NCBI GenBank assembly: GCA_036946625.1
Contig: JAQIIU010000002.1
Location: 1,821,501 to 1,885,500, forward strand
DNA length: 64,000 nt
DNA from: Methylorubrum populi
GTDB taxonomy: Bacteria > Pseudomonadota > Alphaproteobacteria > Rhizobiales > Beijerinckiaceae
Reading direction: 5' to 3'
Position 1 is the stretch's first letter. Each line of letters starts with the position of its first letter. The position numbers and the translations under genes were made by a program. Below, one piece after another: positions 1-8,901 of this stretch. Below the pieces are notes generated by a model. That model was not told the origin of the DNA. It was given only the letters and a program-made list of their open reading frames with translations, and made no database searches.

Positions 1-192
1 GACGAGGCTCGTCCTCTTGTTCTTCATGGAACTCGTCCGACGCGAAGGCTCGGGCCTCACCCTAGCGGCTGCGGCGATAACGGGCCGTAAACGCGGCCGG
101 ACCCGGCAGAATCTGCCGCGCTGCCGCCTCCCGCCGGTCCGAAGCTGCCGGGTCGGGCCGGATCCACCCTATATGTTTCAATGACTTACGTT

Positions 193-207
193 TGGCACGC
201 GGGTTGC
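193..207 (+). promoter_or_regulatory. Sigma-54 (RpoN) promoter upstream of flgE
   Basis: The sequence TGGCACGCGGGTTGC matches the -24/-12 sigma-54 consensus TGGCAC-N5-TTGC exactly, with GG and GC dinucleotides at the correct spacing. It lies 55 bp before the flgE start codon. Sigma-54 control of hook genes is established in Caulobacter and other alphaproteobacteria. No activator site was identified. Confidence 0.75.
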
Positions 208-261
208 GCCCGCCGCTTCAGCCACACCGCCCCGGGCGGCCCCGTCGAGCGAGCCAAAGCC

Positions 262-1644
262 ATGGACGTCTTTTCCGCGCTTCAGACCGCGGTCTCGGGC
301 CTGAAGGCGCAGTCCTTCTCGCTCAGCAACATCTCCGGCAACATCGCGAACTCGCAGACGACCGGCTACAAGCGCACCGACACGAGCTTCGTCGACATGC
401 TCGCCGACCGCGACGGCCAGAACCAGACGGCGGGCTCGGTCGCCGCCTATTCGGAACTCACCAACTCGGTCCAGGGCAACAAGGTCTCGACCGGGGTTTC
501 GACCAACATGGCGATCGACGGCCAGGGCTTCTTCGCGGTGCGCAAGAAGACCACCGACGCGGGCGGCAGCGAGAGCTTCTCCACCGCCGACCTCTACACC
601 CGCCGCGGCGACTTCGCCCCGGACAAGGACGGCTACCTCGTCAACGGCGCGGGCTCCTACCTCGTCGGCGCGAGCCTCGACCCGGTCTCCGGCCAGACCA
701 CCGGCACCGGGCCGATCAAGATCTCCAACGCGATCATCCCGGCCAAGGCGACGACGACGATCACCTACTCGGCCAACCTTCCGAAATCGCCCGCCACGAC
801 CAACGCCGCCACGACGGGCGGCGTGCTCTCCGCCTTCACCGACGGCACGGACGCGCGGGTGACGGCCGCCAACGGCAAGACATCCGGCACCGTCTCGCAG
901 GCCAACGCGCAGACCTTCATCGACAGCAGCGTCGCCGGCCCGTCGCTGACCGTCTACACGTCGTCGGGCGCCCCGGTGAGCGTCCAGACCCGTTGGGCCA
1001 AGGTGGCCGCCGCCGACACCGCGACCGGCACCAGCGACACCTGGAACCTGTTCACCGCCGACAAGACCAGCGGCACCGCCAATCAGACGAGCTGGACCAA
1101 TGTCGGTCAGGCCTTCACCTTCAGTGCCAGCGGCCAGATGACCGCGCCGACCGGCACCACGGTCCCGATCGGCAACCTGACCGTCGACGACGTCAGCGTC
1201 GGAAAGATCGACCTCGATCTCGGCGGCGGCCTGACCCAGTACGCCTCCGCCACGGGGACGGTGACGACCAACGACCTGAAGCAGAACGGCTACGCCTCCG
1301 GCTCCCTGAACTCCGTCGAGGTCGGCGAGAACGGCGTCATCAGCGGCAAGTATTCCAACGGCTCGGTGATCGGGCTGGCTCGGGTCCAGGTGGCGCAGTT
1401 CGTCAACCCCGACGGGCTGAAGCCGGATTCGCTCGGCAACTACCAGCAGACCGTCGCCTCGGGCGAGGCGATCGTCGGGCTGAAGGATTCCACCGTGGTG
1501 GGGGCGAACGTCGAGCAGTCGAATACCGACATTGCTGCGGAATTTTCCAAGATGATCGTTACCCAACAGGCCTATTCCGCCAACACCCGCGTGATGTCGA
1601 CGGCGCAGACGATGATCTCGGACCTGCTCAACGTCATCCGCTGA
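262..1644 (+). CDS. flgE: Flagellar hook protein FlgE
   Basis: Structural subunit of the flagellar hook, the flexible joint between basal body and filament, exported by the flagellar type III system. The 460-residue product starts MDVFSALQTAVSGLKAQS and carries the N-terminal rod/hook signature NISGNIANSQTTGYKR near residues 20-35. It ends with the matching C-terminal hook motif (QSNTDIAAEFSKMIVTQQAY, then ANTRVMSTAQTM). The ATG at 262 is chosen because the conserved N-terminus begins there; an earlier in-frame ATG at 181 would overlap the sigma-54 promoter. It is first in a flgE-flgK-flgL series. Known for the family: N and C ends form the coiled-coil core and the middle is variable. Confidence 0.93.
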   Translation: MDVFSALQTAVSGLKAQSFSLSNISGNIANSQTTGYKRTDTSFVDMLADRDGQNQTAGSVAAYSELTNSVQGNKVSTGVSTNMAIDGQGFFAVRKKTTDAGGSESFSTADLYTRRGDFAPDKDGYLVNGAGSYLVGASLDPVSGQTTGTGPIKISNAIIPAKATTTITYSANLPKSPATTNAATTGGVLSAFTDGTDARVTAANGKTSGTVSQANAQTFIDSSVAGPSLTVYTSSGAPVSVQTRWAKVAAADTATGTSDTWNLFTADKTSGTANQTSWTNVGQAFTFSASGQMTAPTGTTVPIGNLTVDDVSVGKIDLDLGGGLTQYASATGTVTTNDLKQNGYASGSLNSVEVGENGVISGKYSNGSVIGLARVQVAQFVNPDGLKPDSLGNYQQTVASGEAIVGLKDSTVVGANVEQSNTDIAAEFSKMIVTQQAYSANTRVMSTAQTMISDLLNVIR

Positions 1645-1717
1645 CGGTGGCTGGAGCCTCGCCCCGAAAGGTGGCTGCCGACTTGTCCGAAAAGACGATG
1701 CACGATCGAAAACCGAG

Positions 1718-1752
1718 AGCCTCGTCCTGGATCCGATATCCAGGACGAGGCT
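1718..1752 (+). terminator. Hairpin between flgE and flgK
   Basis: A perfect 15-bp stem (AGCCTCGTCCTGGAT pairing with ATCCAGGACGAGGCT) with a 5-nt loop lies 73 bp after the flgE stop. Only a short T stretch follows, so it may terminate weakly or act as a 3' stabiliser that lowers flgK relative to flgE. Confidence 0.6.
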
Positions 1753-1753
1753 T

Positions 1754-1834
1754 TGATGTCTCTCGCAAAACTCCCGCCGCACCGTCGTCGCCGGAGCGAG
1801 AACGGCCGGTGACCGTGCGTTTTGCGAGGCACTC
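1754..1834 (-). repeat. 80-bp palindromic element, copy 1
   Basis: Read on the minus strand this begins GAGTGCCTCGCAAAACGCAC and ends GGGAGTTTTGCGAGAGACAT. The same ends and internal pieces recur at 7484-7563 and 29179-29261. The two ends are imperfect inverted repeats. It sits directly before the flgK ribosome binding site. Confidence 0.7.
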
Positions 1835-1854
1835 TTAAAGGAAGGACGGACGCC

Positions 1855-3747
1855 TTGGCTCTCGACGCGTTCAGCACGGCCACCGCCGGCCTGCGGGTCA
1901 CGCAGTCCCAGATCGGGGTCGTCTCGCAGAACATCGCCAATGTCGGCACGGCAGGCTACGTCCGGCGCACGCTCTCGCCGGTCACGTCGGGTTCGGGCAA
2001 TGCCGGCGTCGCCACCGGCACGGTCGGCCGGGCGATCGACGCCGCCGCGCTCAAGCAGCTCCGCTCCGAGACGTCGGGCGCGGCCTACACCTCGCTGATG
2101 TCCAAGACCCGCACGCAGCTCGATTCGCTCTATGGGCAGCCCGGCTCCACCTCGGCGCTCGACGGGGTGTTCAACAGCTTCACCCTCTCGCTTCAGACGC
2201 TGGCCGCCAATCCGACCTCGACGGCCGCCCGCGCCACGGTGATCAGCGCGGCCAACGATCTCGCCGCGCGCATCGGCAGCGCCGCCAACGGCGTCCAGGC
2301 CCTGCGCTCGGGGCTGGAGACGCAGCTCGCGACCGACACGGACAAGGCCAGCGGCCTGCTGGCGCAACTGGCCAAGCTCAACACCCGCATCGTCGCGACC
2401 GCGTCCGACGACCCGAGCCGCCCCGACCTGGAGGACCAGCGCGACCAGGCGCTCACCAGCCTGTCGGGCCTCATCGACATCAACGCCGTCACCCAGAGCG
2501 ACGGCAGCGTGAGCGTGCTGACGGGCTCCGGCGTCACCTTGCTCGACCGCTCCAACGCCGCCTCGCTGAGCTTCAATTCCCGCGGCACGCTCTCCGCCAA
2601 CGCCCTCTACGCCAGCGACCCGTCGCAGAGCGGCGTCGGCACCATCGTCGCGACGACGCCCGGCGGCGGCAAGGTCGACCTGCTCGCCTCCGGCGCGATC
2701 CGCTCCGGCTCGATCGCGGCGGCGGTCGAACTGCGCGACACCGTGCTGCCGCAGGCCCAGCGCCAGCTCGACGACCTCGCGGCGGGCGTGGCGCGCGCCA
2801 TGTCCGACCGCTCCGTCACCGGAACGGCCCCGAGCGACGGCACCAAGGGCGCCCTCGACATCGACCTGACCGGCCTCTCGGCGGGCAACGCGATCACCCT
2901 GACCGTCCAGGACCAGAGCGGCACGCAGCGCAACCTGATCCTGATGCCGTCCTACCAGACGCCGCCGGCCGCGGTGTCCGCCGCCGGCACCGACGACGCC
3001 AACGCCACGGTCATCCCCTTCACGATCCCGGAGGCCGGGGCGAACCGCGACCCGGCCGCGGTCCGCAGCGCGATCGCGGCGGCCTTGGGCGAAGGCTACA
3101 CGGTGTCGAGCGTGCCGGGCGGCGCATCCGGGGCGGTGCGCGTCACCTCGACCGGCAGCGCCACCCTGGTCTCGGCGAGCGCCAGCGTCACGCAGGTGAC
3201 CGCGGCCAGCGACATCAAGGGGTCCACCACCCAGCTCCCCCTCTTCGTCGACGGCGCCTCCTCCGCGCTCTACACCGGCTCCTTCGACGGCGGCTCGCAG
3301 CTCACCGGCTTCGCGCAGCGCATCGCCGTGAACCCCGCGGTCGTCGGCAGCGCCGGGAGCCTCGTCGGCATCACCGGCACGGGGGCCGGGACGAGCACCG
3401 GCGACGCGACCCGGCCGCAAGCGCTCTACACCGCGCTGACGAGCACGCAGCGCACCTTCTCCTCGTCGAGCGGCATCGGCGGCGTCAGCGCCCCGACCCG
3501 GTCGAGCGTCGCCGACTTCGTCCAGGGCGTGATCTCCGTGCAGGGCGCGGCGGCGGCGGCGGCGCAGGATCTCGACGAGGGCCAGAGCATCGCCCTCTCG
3601 ACGGCGCAGGGCCGCTTCGCCTCCGCCTCGGGCGTCAACATCGATCAGGAGATGTCGAACCTGATCGCGCTGCAGCAGGCCTATTCGGCCAATGCCCGCG
3701 TGCTCACCGCCGCCCGCGACATGATCGATACCCTGCTCAGGATCTAG
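1855..3747 (+). CDS. flgK: Flagellar hook-associated protein 1 (FlgK)
   Basis: Forms the first of the two junction zones between hook and filament. The product is about 630 residues. The N-terminus (LALDAFSTATAGLRVTQSQI, then VSQNIANVGTAGYVRR) carries the flagellar rod/HAP signature, and the C-terminus (NIDQEMSNLIALQQAYSANA) is the typical HAP1 end. The TTG at 1855 is preferred because AAAGGAAGG lies just upstream and the conserved N-terminus begins there; an in-frame TTG at 1822 lies inside an intergenic repeat. The middle is Ala/Ser/Thr/Gly-rich. A segment near residues 340-430 (NAITLTVQDQSGTQRNLILM) resembles a module that is repeated in the neighbouring FlgL. Confidence 0.9.
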   Translation: MALDAFSTATAGLRVTQSQIGVVSQNIANVGTAGYVRRTLSPVTSGSGNAGVATGTVGRAIDAAALKQLRSETSGAAYTSLMSKTRTQLDSLYGQPGSTSALDGVFNSFTLSLQTLAANPTSTAARATVISAANDLAARIGSAANGVQALRSGLETQLATDTDKASGLLAQLAKLNTRIVATASDDPSRPDLEDQRDQALTSLSGLIDINAVTQSDGSVSVLTGSGVTLLDRSNAASLSFNSRGTLSANALYASDPSQSGVGTIVATTPGGGKVDLLASGAIRSGSIAAAVELRDTVLPQAQRQLDDLAAGVARAMSDRSVTGTAPSDGTKGALDIDLTGLSAGNAITLTVQDQSGTQRNLILMPSYQTPPAAVSAAGTDDANATVIPFTIPEAGANRDPAAVRSAIAAALGEGYTVSSVPGGASGAVRVTSTGSATLVSASASVTQVTAASDIKGSTTQLPLFVDGASSALYTGSFDGGSQLTGFAQRIAVNPAVVGSAGSLVGITGTGAGTSTGDATRPQALYTALTSTQRTFSSSSGIGGVSAPTRSSVADFVQGVISVQGAAAAAAQDLDEGQSIALSTAQGRFASASGVNIDQEMSNLIALQQAYSANARVLTAARDMIDTLLRI

Positions 3748-3858
3748 AACACCGGCCTGGATACCGGATCCAGACCCATGCCCTGAACTTCTGTTTCAGC
3801 ATCGTCCCGAAAGCCGGAAGCCACCTTTCGAGACGATGCTCCAAGCCCGGAGCCGCCG

Positions 3859-5652
3859 ATGACCATCACCGCCTTCGCCGCAGGCACCTATCGCTACGAT
3901 CGCCAGTCGGCGAGCCTCGTCGGCATGAAGGACCAGCTCGACGGGCTGGCCCGGCAGCTTTCCACCGGGCGCACCGCCGAGACCTATGGCGGCCTCGGCG
4001 CCGGGCGCACGACGAGCCTGAGCGCCCACGCGGCGATCAGCGCCCAGGACGGCTACCTCGCGGCGATCACCTCGGCCGAGACTCGGGTGAAGCTCACGAG
4101 CGCCAGCCTGACCCAGCTCAAGTCGCTCTCCGACAGCACCCGCTCGAACCTCACCGGCATCGTCGCGTCACGCAACGAGACGCTGCCCGCGACCAGCGTG
4201 CAGCTCGCCGCCAACAATCTCTCGGCGGCGATCGACGCCCTGAACCAGCAGGCGGGAGGCGTCTACGTGTTCTCCGGACGCGCGACCGACACCGCGCCGG
4301 TCGTCTCCGAACAGACCCTCCTGAACGGCGATCCCTCGGCGGGGCTCGACGGGCTGAAGGCCCTGATCGCCGAGCAGAAGAAGGCCGATCTCGGCACCTC
4401 GGGCAACGGGCGCCTGACGCAGGGCATCGGCGGCCGGACCGTCACGCTGTCGGAGGATTCGAGCGCCGAGGCGCGCGCGAATTTCGGCTTCTCCCTCGTG
4501 TCCGCATCGAGTTCGAACAGCGGCGCCATCAGCGCGGGCGTGACCGCCGGAACCAAGGCGGACGTGTCCCTCGGCTTCGCGCAGCAACCCGGCGACGGCG
4601 ATCAGGTCCGGGTCGTGGTGCAACTGGCCGACGGCAGCCAGAAGACCCTCGACCTGACGGCGCGGGCGGGCGAGGCCGGGAACGCGGCGGGCGCCTTCGC
4701 CATCGGAGCGAACAAGGAGGAGACCGCCGCGAACCTGAAGAAGGCGCTCGGCGGAGCCGACATCGCCAGCGTGCAGAGCGCGAACCCGCCCGGCGTGACC
4801 GCCGCCTTCGCCGGCGGCAGCCCGGGGACGGCGACCGTCTCCGTCGGCACCAACCCCGCGGCCGGCGACACGCTCACGCTCAAGCTCGGCATGCATGACG
4901 GCACCACCAGGACCATCACCCTGACCGCGGCCGCCACGGCCGACGCCACCTCGGCGACGACCTTCGCCATCGGCGCGACGCCGGAGGCGACCGCCGCCAA
5001 TCTCTCGCAGACCCTCCAGAACGCCCTGAAGCAGGCCGCCGGCACCGACCTCTCGGCGAGTTCGACCGCCCGCGCCTCGCTCAACTTCTTCGAGGGCTCG
5101 CCGGCGGCGGGCCTGAGCCCGCGGCGCGTCTCGGCCGACGGCAACGGCTATGCCGAGACCGCGAGCAGCAAGACCGTGATCTGGTACCAGGGCGACACCG
5201 CGCCCGATGCGCGGGCGACCGCCACCGTGCAGGTCGGCACCAGCCGGACGGTGGAGATCGGCGCCCAGGCCAACGAGGAGGCGATCCGCCGGACGCTGGC
5301 CGGGATCGCCGCGGTGGCCGCCGAGAGCTTCACCACCGGCACCGGCACGGTCGAATCGGAGCGCTTCAAGGCGGTGTCCGACCGCGCCGCGGGCCTGCTG
5401 AAGGCAGGGGACGGCCAGCAGAGTCTGGAGGAACTCGGCACCGATTTCGGTCTCGCCGCCAGCAGCATGAACAACGCGAAATCGGTGGCCAACACCACCA
5501 AGGCGACGCTGCAGGATTCCCTCGACGGGGTCGACACCGTCTCGACGGAGGAGGTCGCGGCCAAGCTCCTCAGCCTGCAGACGCAGCTCCAGGCGAGCTA
5601 CAAGGTCACCTCGATGCTGTCCGAGATGAGCCTCGTCAATTATCTCCGCTGA
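3859..5652 (+). CDS. flgL: Flagellar hook-associated protein 3 (FlgL), enlarged
   Basis: Second hook-filament junction protein, related to flagellin. The N-terminus (YDRQSASLVGMKDQLDGLAR, then QLSTGRTAETYGGLG) and C-terminus (LLSLQTQLQASYKVTSMLSE) are flagellin/FlgL-like coiled-coil regions. At 597 residues it is much longer than common FlgL proteins (about 300-400). The extra length is a central insertion with two related modules, around residues 235-330 and 330-420. They share the pattern [GD-x-(V/L)-x4-L-x-(D/G)GxxxT(L/I)xLTA] followed by FAIGA...ETAANL. It lies 111 bp after flgK and is probably in the same unit. Start ATG as given; AGCCG precedes it. Confidence 0.88.
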   Translation: MTITAFAAGTYRYDRQSASLVGMKDQLDGLARQLSTGRTAETYGGLGAGRTTSLSAHAAISAQDGYLAAITSAETRVKLTSASLTQLKSLSDSTRSNLTGIVASRNETLPATSVQLAANNLSAAIDALNQQAGGVYVFSGRATDTAPVVSEQTLLNGDPSAGLDGLKALIAEQKKADLGTSGNGRLTQGIGGRTVTLSEDSSAEARANFGFSLVSASSSNSGAISAGVTAGTKADVSLGFAQQPGDGDQVRVVVQLADGSQKTLDLTARAGEAGNAAGAFAIGANKEETAANLKKALGGADIASVQSANPPGVTAAFAGGSPGTATVSVGTNPAAGDTLTLKLGMHDGTTRTITLTAAATADATSATTFAIGATPEATAANLSQTLQNALKQAAGTDLSASSTARASLNFFEGSPAAGLSPRRVSADGNGYAETASSKTVIWYQGDTAPDARATATVQVGTSRTVEIGAQANEEAIRRTLAGIAAVAAESFTTGTGTVESERFKAVSDRAAGLLKAGDGQQSLEELGTDFGLAASSMNNAKSVANTTKATLQDSLDGVDTVSTEEVAAKLLSLQTQLQASYKVTSMLSEMSLVNYLR

Positions 5653-5810
5653 ACCGCGAGGCTCCGAATCCGGATCGACACGGCAAGCCTTCGGGCTGCC
5701 GATCCGCCCCGTCCGGTCCTCGCGTCGTCCTTCCGGGGCGCCGAAGGCGAACCCGAGTTCGCAGCCCTGATGCCGTTTCCGATCGATCGCTTCGGGTTTG
5801 GCCACTCTCC

Positions 5811-5900
5811 GTCCTCGCGAGCGGCCGCGAAGCGATCCAGGGCGCGACAGGTCCGGAAAGGGCGCGCCCTGGATGGCCACGGCTTCGCCTCGCAAGGACG
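5811..5900. repeat. GCGAAGC/ATCCAGG-type palindromic repeat, copy 1
   Basis: An imperfect palindrome contains GAAGCGATCCAGGGCGCG and GCGCGCCCTGGATGGCCA, with outer arms related to CGTCCTTGCGAGG. Related copies are at 37316-37395, 52367-52434, 54342-54431 and 58577-58668. This class is common between genes of Rhizobiales. Confidence 0.7.
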
Positions 5901-5958
5901 CAGGACAGGCCGAACGCATCGACCGGTATCGTATGACAGAACCGGCCCCCGAAACGAG

Positions 5959-5989
5959 AGCGGCCCGAGGGTCATCCCCTCGGACCGCT
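5959..5989 (-). terminator. Hairpin after DUF4167 gene
   Basis: AGCGGCCCGAGGG pairs with CCCTCGGACCGCT across a short loop, with one bulge or mismatch. It lies immediately downstream of the minus-strand stop at 5998. Read on the minus strand it is followed by a weak pyrimidine run. Confidence 0.5.
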
Positions 5990-5997
5990 TCGGCGTT

Positions 5998-7191
5998 CTA
6001 CTCCGCCGCGTTCGGTGTATCGGCCGGCTCAGGCGCCGCCGCCTCGCCCTCGGCACCCTTGTAGCGGGTCCGGCGGCGCCGAGGCTTGGGCGCGGGCGCC
6101 TCGTCGGTGGCCGGTGCCGGAGCGACCTCGGCGGCGGGTGCCGCCTCACGCGGTTCCGGGGCGAGGCGCGCGGTTTCGGTCTCGACGGGCGGCGCGGGAT
6201 TGCGGGTCGCCGTCATCAGGAAGGCGGGCAGGGCCGACGGATCGGCCGCCTCGGCCGCGGCGGCGCTGCTGCGCCCGCGTCCGCGCCGCGGAGCCGGGCC
6301 GTCGGGACGAACGGGCGCCGGCTCGGACCGGGGCTCCTGACGGGGAGAGTCCGGGCGTGCCTCCTGACGCGGCTCCGGCCGGTTTTCTTGGCGGTTCTCC
6401 TGTCGAGCCTCGTGCCGATTCTCCTGGCGCGGCGCCTCGGGCTGCTCGCCCTCGAAGCGCGCGGCCTCGCGCCGGTTCTCGCGGCCCTGGCCCCCGCGAC
6501 CGTCCTGCGGCGGCTGGCCGAAATCCTGCCGGTAATCCTGGCGCCGATCCTGCCGGAAGTCCTGCCGGAAGTCTTGGCGGTGACCGTCCTGGCGGGAATA
6601 GTCCGGCCGATCTTGGCGTTCCTGGCGATCCTGCCGGGGCTCGCCGCGGTTGTAGTCCGGCCGGTTGCCCTCGAAGCGCTGGCCCCGGTCGTTGCGGTCG
6701 CGGCCCTGGAAGCGCTGATTCCGGTCGTTGCGGTCGTTGCGGTCGTTGCGCTGCTGGCGGTTGTCGAAGTCGTGGCGCTCGAAGGGTTGGGGCTGCTGGC
6801 CCGGATCGCCGTACTCGTCGCCGCCGTAGCCGTAGCCCTGGCGGCCGCCCTCGTTGCCGGCCCCCTGACCCTGGACGGTCTCGTCGTCGCCGTCCTCGTC
6901 CTCGTCGAAGCCGTTGCGGGCATAGCCCTGGCTGACCTGCGGACGGCCGGGCTCCTGGGCGCCGGTGATGATCCGGAAGTAGTGCTCGCCGTGCTGGAAA
7001 TAGTTCTCCGCCGCGATCGGGTCGCCGCTCGCCAGGGCGTCGCGCGCGAGTTGCGCGTACTTGTCGGCGATGTGCTGGGCGGTGCCGCGGATTTTGACGT
7101 CGGGACCGTTCGATTCGTAGGAACGCGTCAGCGGATTCGGACCCTTGGGCCGGTTGCGACCCCGCATCCGTCGATTCTGGTTTGGTCTCAT
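5998..7191 (-). CDS. DUF4167 domain-containing protein
   Basis: A 397-residue protein with a basic start (MRPNQNRRMRGRNR) followed by a conserved DUF4167 domain at roughly residues 28-90. The domain is recognisable by IRGTAQHIADKYAQLARDAL and the AAENYFQHGEHYFRII stretch. The rest is low complexity: a long Arg/Gln/Asp/Asn-rich tract around residues 120-290 with many DRxDR and RQxxRQ repeats, then a Pro/Ala/Glu-rich tail ending in an RRRRTRYKG basic patch. The composition suggests a disordered RNA- or polyanion-binding protein, but the family has no established function. In many alphaproteobacteria this gene sits next to prmC and prfA, as here, which supports the call. Confidence 0.88.
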   Translation of the reverse strand: MRPNQNRRMRGRNRPKGPNPLTRSYESNGPDVKIRGTAQHIADKYAQLARDALASGDPIAAENYFQHGEHYFRIITGAQEPGRPQVSQGYARNGFDEDEDGDDETVQGQGAGNEGGRQGYGYGGDEYGDPGQQPQPFERHDFDNRQQRNDRNDRNDRNQRFQGRDRNDRGQRFEGNRPDYNRGEPRQDRQERQDRPDYSRQDGHRQDFRQDFRQDRRQDYRQDFGQPPQDGRGGQGRENRREAARFEGEQPEAPRQENRHEARQENRQENRPEPRQEARPDSPRQEPRSEPAPVRPDGPAPRRGRGRSSAAAAEAADPSALPAFLMTATRNPAPPVETETARLAPEPREAAPAAEVAPAPATDEAPAPKPRRRRTRYKGAEGEAAAPEPADTPNAAE

Positions 7192-7483
7192 CGGCCTCGA
7201 TTGACCCTCGTTACCTGTCGCTCAGCATGACTGACAGCGCCGGAGCTTCGCTCGCGGCGGCGCGGGCCGGGCGCAGGGCACCCGAGCGCACGCATCCCCG
7301 CGATGTTGACCGCTCGTCCGGTGGCTACGCTCTGTTCCGGCGCGCCGCGAGACATCCCTCGACTGTCAGGTTCGATCCCACCGAGCCTGGCCGCGACTGC
7401 CGGAGCGCGCCCGCTCGATGGTGGGAAGACCGTCCGAGGCCGGAGGACACGGTCAAAACCGATCCTGCCGATACCGTCTTGAA

Positions 7484-7563
7484 GAGTGCCTCACAAAACT
7501 CCCGGATCTCGGGAAGTCCCCTTGGCCGGGAGGGCGCAGCGGGCGTTTCGTGAGAGACGCTCA
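7484..7563 (+). repeat. 80-bp palindromic element, copy 2
   Basis: Begins GAGTGCCTCACAAAACTCCC and ends GGCGTTTCGTGAGAGACGCT. The ends match copies at 1754-1834 (inverted) and 29179-29261; the centre differs. Confidence 0.7.
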
Positions 7564-7698
7564 ACGGGCCGTTGGCGGTCTGCATATCCAAGCTAGTGAC
7601 TGACGCCCTCGACAACAAGCATTTTTTCGTGGCCAGGGCAGCTTATGCCGGATTTCTGCGGGTTCGGCGGCAATTCGCACCGCGCGCCCCGAGTCTGA

Positions 7699-7911
7699 GA
7701 GCCTGTTCGACTGCGGTGATCCCATCTCGACCCTCATCCTGAGGTGCCGGAGCGCAGCGGAGGCCTCGAAGGGTGCTCCAGGGATCCGCGCGGGATCTGG
7801 AACACCCTTCGAGGCCGCTTCGCGGCGCCTCAGGATGAGGGTGGGGATGGGAGTTATGGCTTTCCTCTTGCCGTTGCCTGACGAAGACACGGCGGCCGGT
7901 CAAACAGGCTC
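7699..7911 (+). repeat. MITE-like 215-bp element, copy A
   Basis: Outer ends are inverted (GAGCCTGTTCGA and TCAAACAGGCTC). Inside is a second, longer palindrome in which CCCTCATCCTGAGGTGCCGG through CTCGAAGGGTGCTCCAG is mirrored by CTGGAACACCCTTCGAGGCC through GCGCCTCAGGATGAGGG. A fixed non-palindromic arm (CCTGACGAAGACACGGCGGC) gives it orientation. No transposase is encoded. Confidence 0.8.
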
Positions 7912-7932
7912 TGAATCCGCCCCCTCGAACCG

Positions 7933-8829
7933 TCACTTGCCCGCCAAGGATGGCCGAAGCGTGACGACCCGATCGTTGCCGGCGAGATCCCGGCCGACGC
8001 AGAGATCGGTAAAACCCATTTCACCGGCCAGGGTCGTCAGGGCCTCCCCCTGATCGTAGCCGATCTCAAGGACGAGCGCGCCCTGCGGCGACAGCAGAGA
8101 CGGGCGCCGCACGATCTCGAAAAGAATCGCCCGGTAGGCGTCGAGCCCGTCCGCCCCGCCGTCGAGGGCCGCCCTCGGGTCGTGCAGGCGCACCTCCGCA
8201 TCGAGCGTGGCGACGACGGGGGCGGCGATGTAGGGCGGGTTCGAGACGATCAGGTCGAAGGGACCGGCCAGTGCGTCGAGCCAGGAGCCGCGCAGGAAGG
8301 CGGCCCGCTCCCCGACGCCGTTCGCGTCCGCATTCCGACGCGCGACCGCCAGGGCGCCCTCCGCCCGGTCGAGGCCGATGCCGATGGCGCGGGCGCGCTC
8401 GTGCAGCAGCGCCACGAGGATGCAGCCGGAACCGGTGCCGAGATCGATCAGGCGCAGCGTTCGCCCGCTTTCGGGAAACAGGCGAAGGGCCGCCTCGACC
8501 ACGCTCTCGGTGTCGGGCCGCGGTACCAGCGTCTCGGGCGACAGCGCGAAGGGCAGCCCCCAGAACTCCCAGGCCCCGAGGATCCGCGCCACCGGCTCGC
8601 CCGCGAGGCGCCGCGCCGCAGCCCGACCGAGCGCTTCCGCACCGGCCTCGCCGAGGGGCTCGCGCCCGTAGAGGGTCAGGTCGAGGGGGGTGAGCGCAAG
8701 CGTGTGCAGGGCGAGGAAGCGGGCATCCGGGCGGGCGTTCGGCAGGCCAGCCTCTTCGAAGGCCCGAACGAGGCATCGCAGGGCCGCCTCGCGGGAGAAG
8801 GTGGGATCGAAGATCATGCCAGACAGCAT
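7933..8829 (-). CDS. prmC: Peptide chain release factor N5-glutamine methyltransferase
   Basis: Methylates the glutamine of the GGQ motif in release factors 1 and 2 using S-adenosylmethionine. The 298-residue product has the family's N-terminal helical domain, the SAM-binding loop LIDLGTGSGCILVALL near residues 120-135, and the catalytic NPPY motif in VSNPPYIAAP near residue 190. It lies 72 bp downstream of prfA, its substrate gene, on the same strand, as in many bacteria. The ATG at 8829 gives MLSGMIFDPTF; a second in-frame ATG at 8817 is possible. Confidence 0.95.
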   Translation of the reverse strand: MLSGMIFDPTFSREAALRCLVRAFEEAGLPNARPDARFLALHTLALTPLDLTLYGREPLGEAGAEALGRAAARRLAGEPVARILGAWEFWGLPFALSPETLVPRPDTESVVEAALRLFPESGRTLRLIDLGTGSGCILVALLHERARAIGIGLDRAEGALAVARRNADANGVGERAAFLRGSWLDALAGPFDLIVSNPPYIAAPVVATLDAEVRLHDPRAALDGGADGLDAYRAILFEIVRRPSLLSPQGALVLEIGYDQGEALTTLAGEMGFTDLCVGRDLAGNDRVVTLRPSLAGK

Positions 8830-8901
8830 GAGACGTATCCGCGCTCCGCCCCTCTCCCCTCCGCGGGAGAGGGTTTCATGCCGCCGCGCACCCTCAAGGG
8901 A

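Larger units (their letters stand above)
5653..5997. other. Intergenic region between converging flgL and DUF4167 genes
   Basis: This stretch holds a chromosomal palindrome at 5811-5900 and a hairpin terminator at 5959-5989. No coding region is convincing here. Confidence 0.6.
7192..7932. other. Repeat-filled intergenic region upstream of DUF4167 gene
   Basis: This 740-bp stretch contains the 80-bp palindrome (7484-7563) and a MITE-like element (7699-7911). No open frame here has a convincing ribosome site or conserved product. The DUF4167 promoter must lie in the first part. Confidence 0.5.

Noticed and set aside
178..3420. Very long open frame on the minus strand opposite flgE and flgK
   Set aside because: It is an antisense product of high GC content: Arg/Gly/Ala/Asp-rich, with no motif. 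The plus-strand genes have clear family signatures.
5770..7230. Plus-strand hydrophobic-looking frame opposite the DUF4167 gene
   Set aside because: Its Val/Leu/Ala repeats are the reverse reading of the Arg/Gln/Asp repeats; no ribosome site, and the DUF4167 domain is clear on the other strand.
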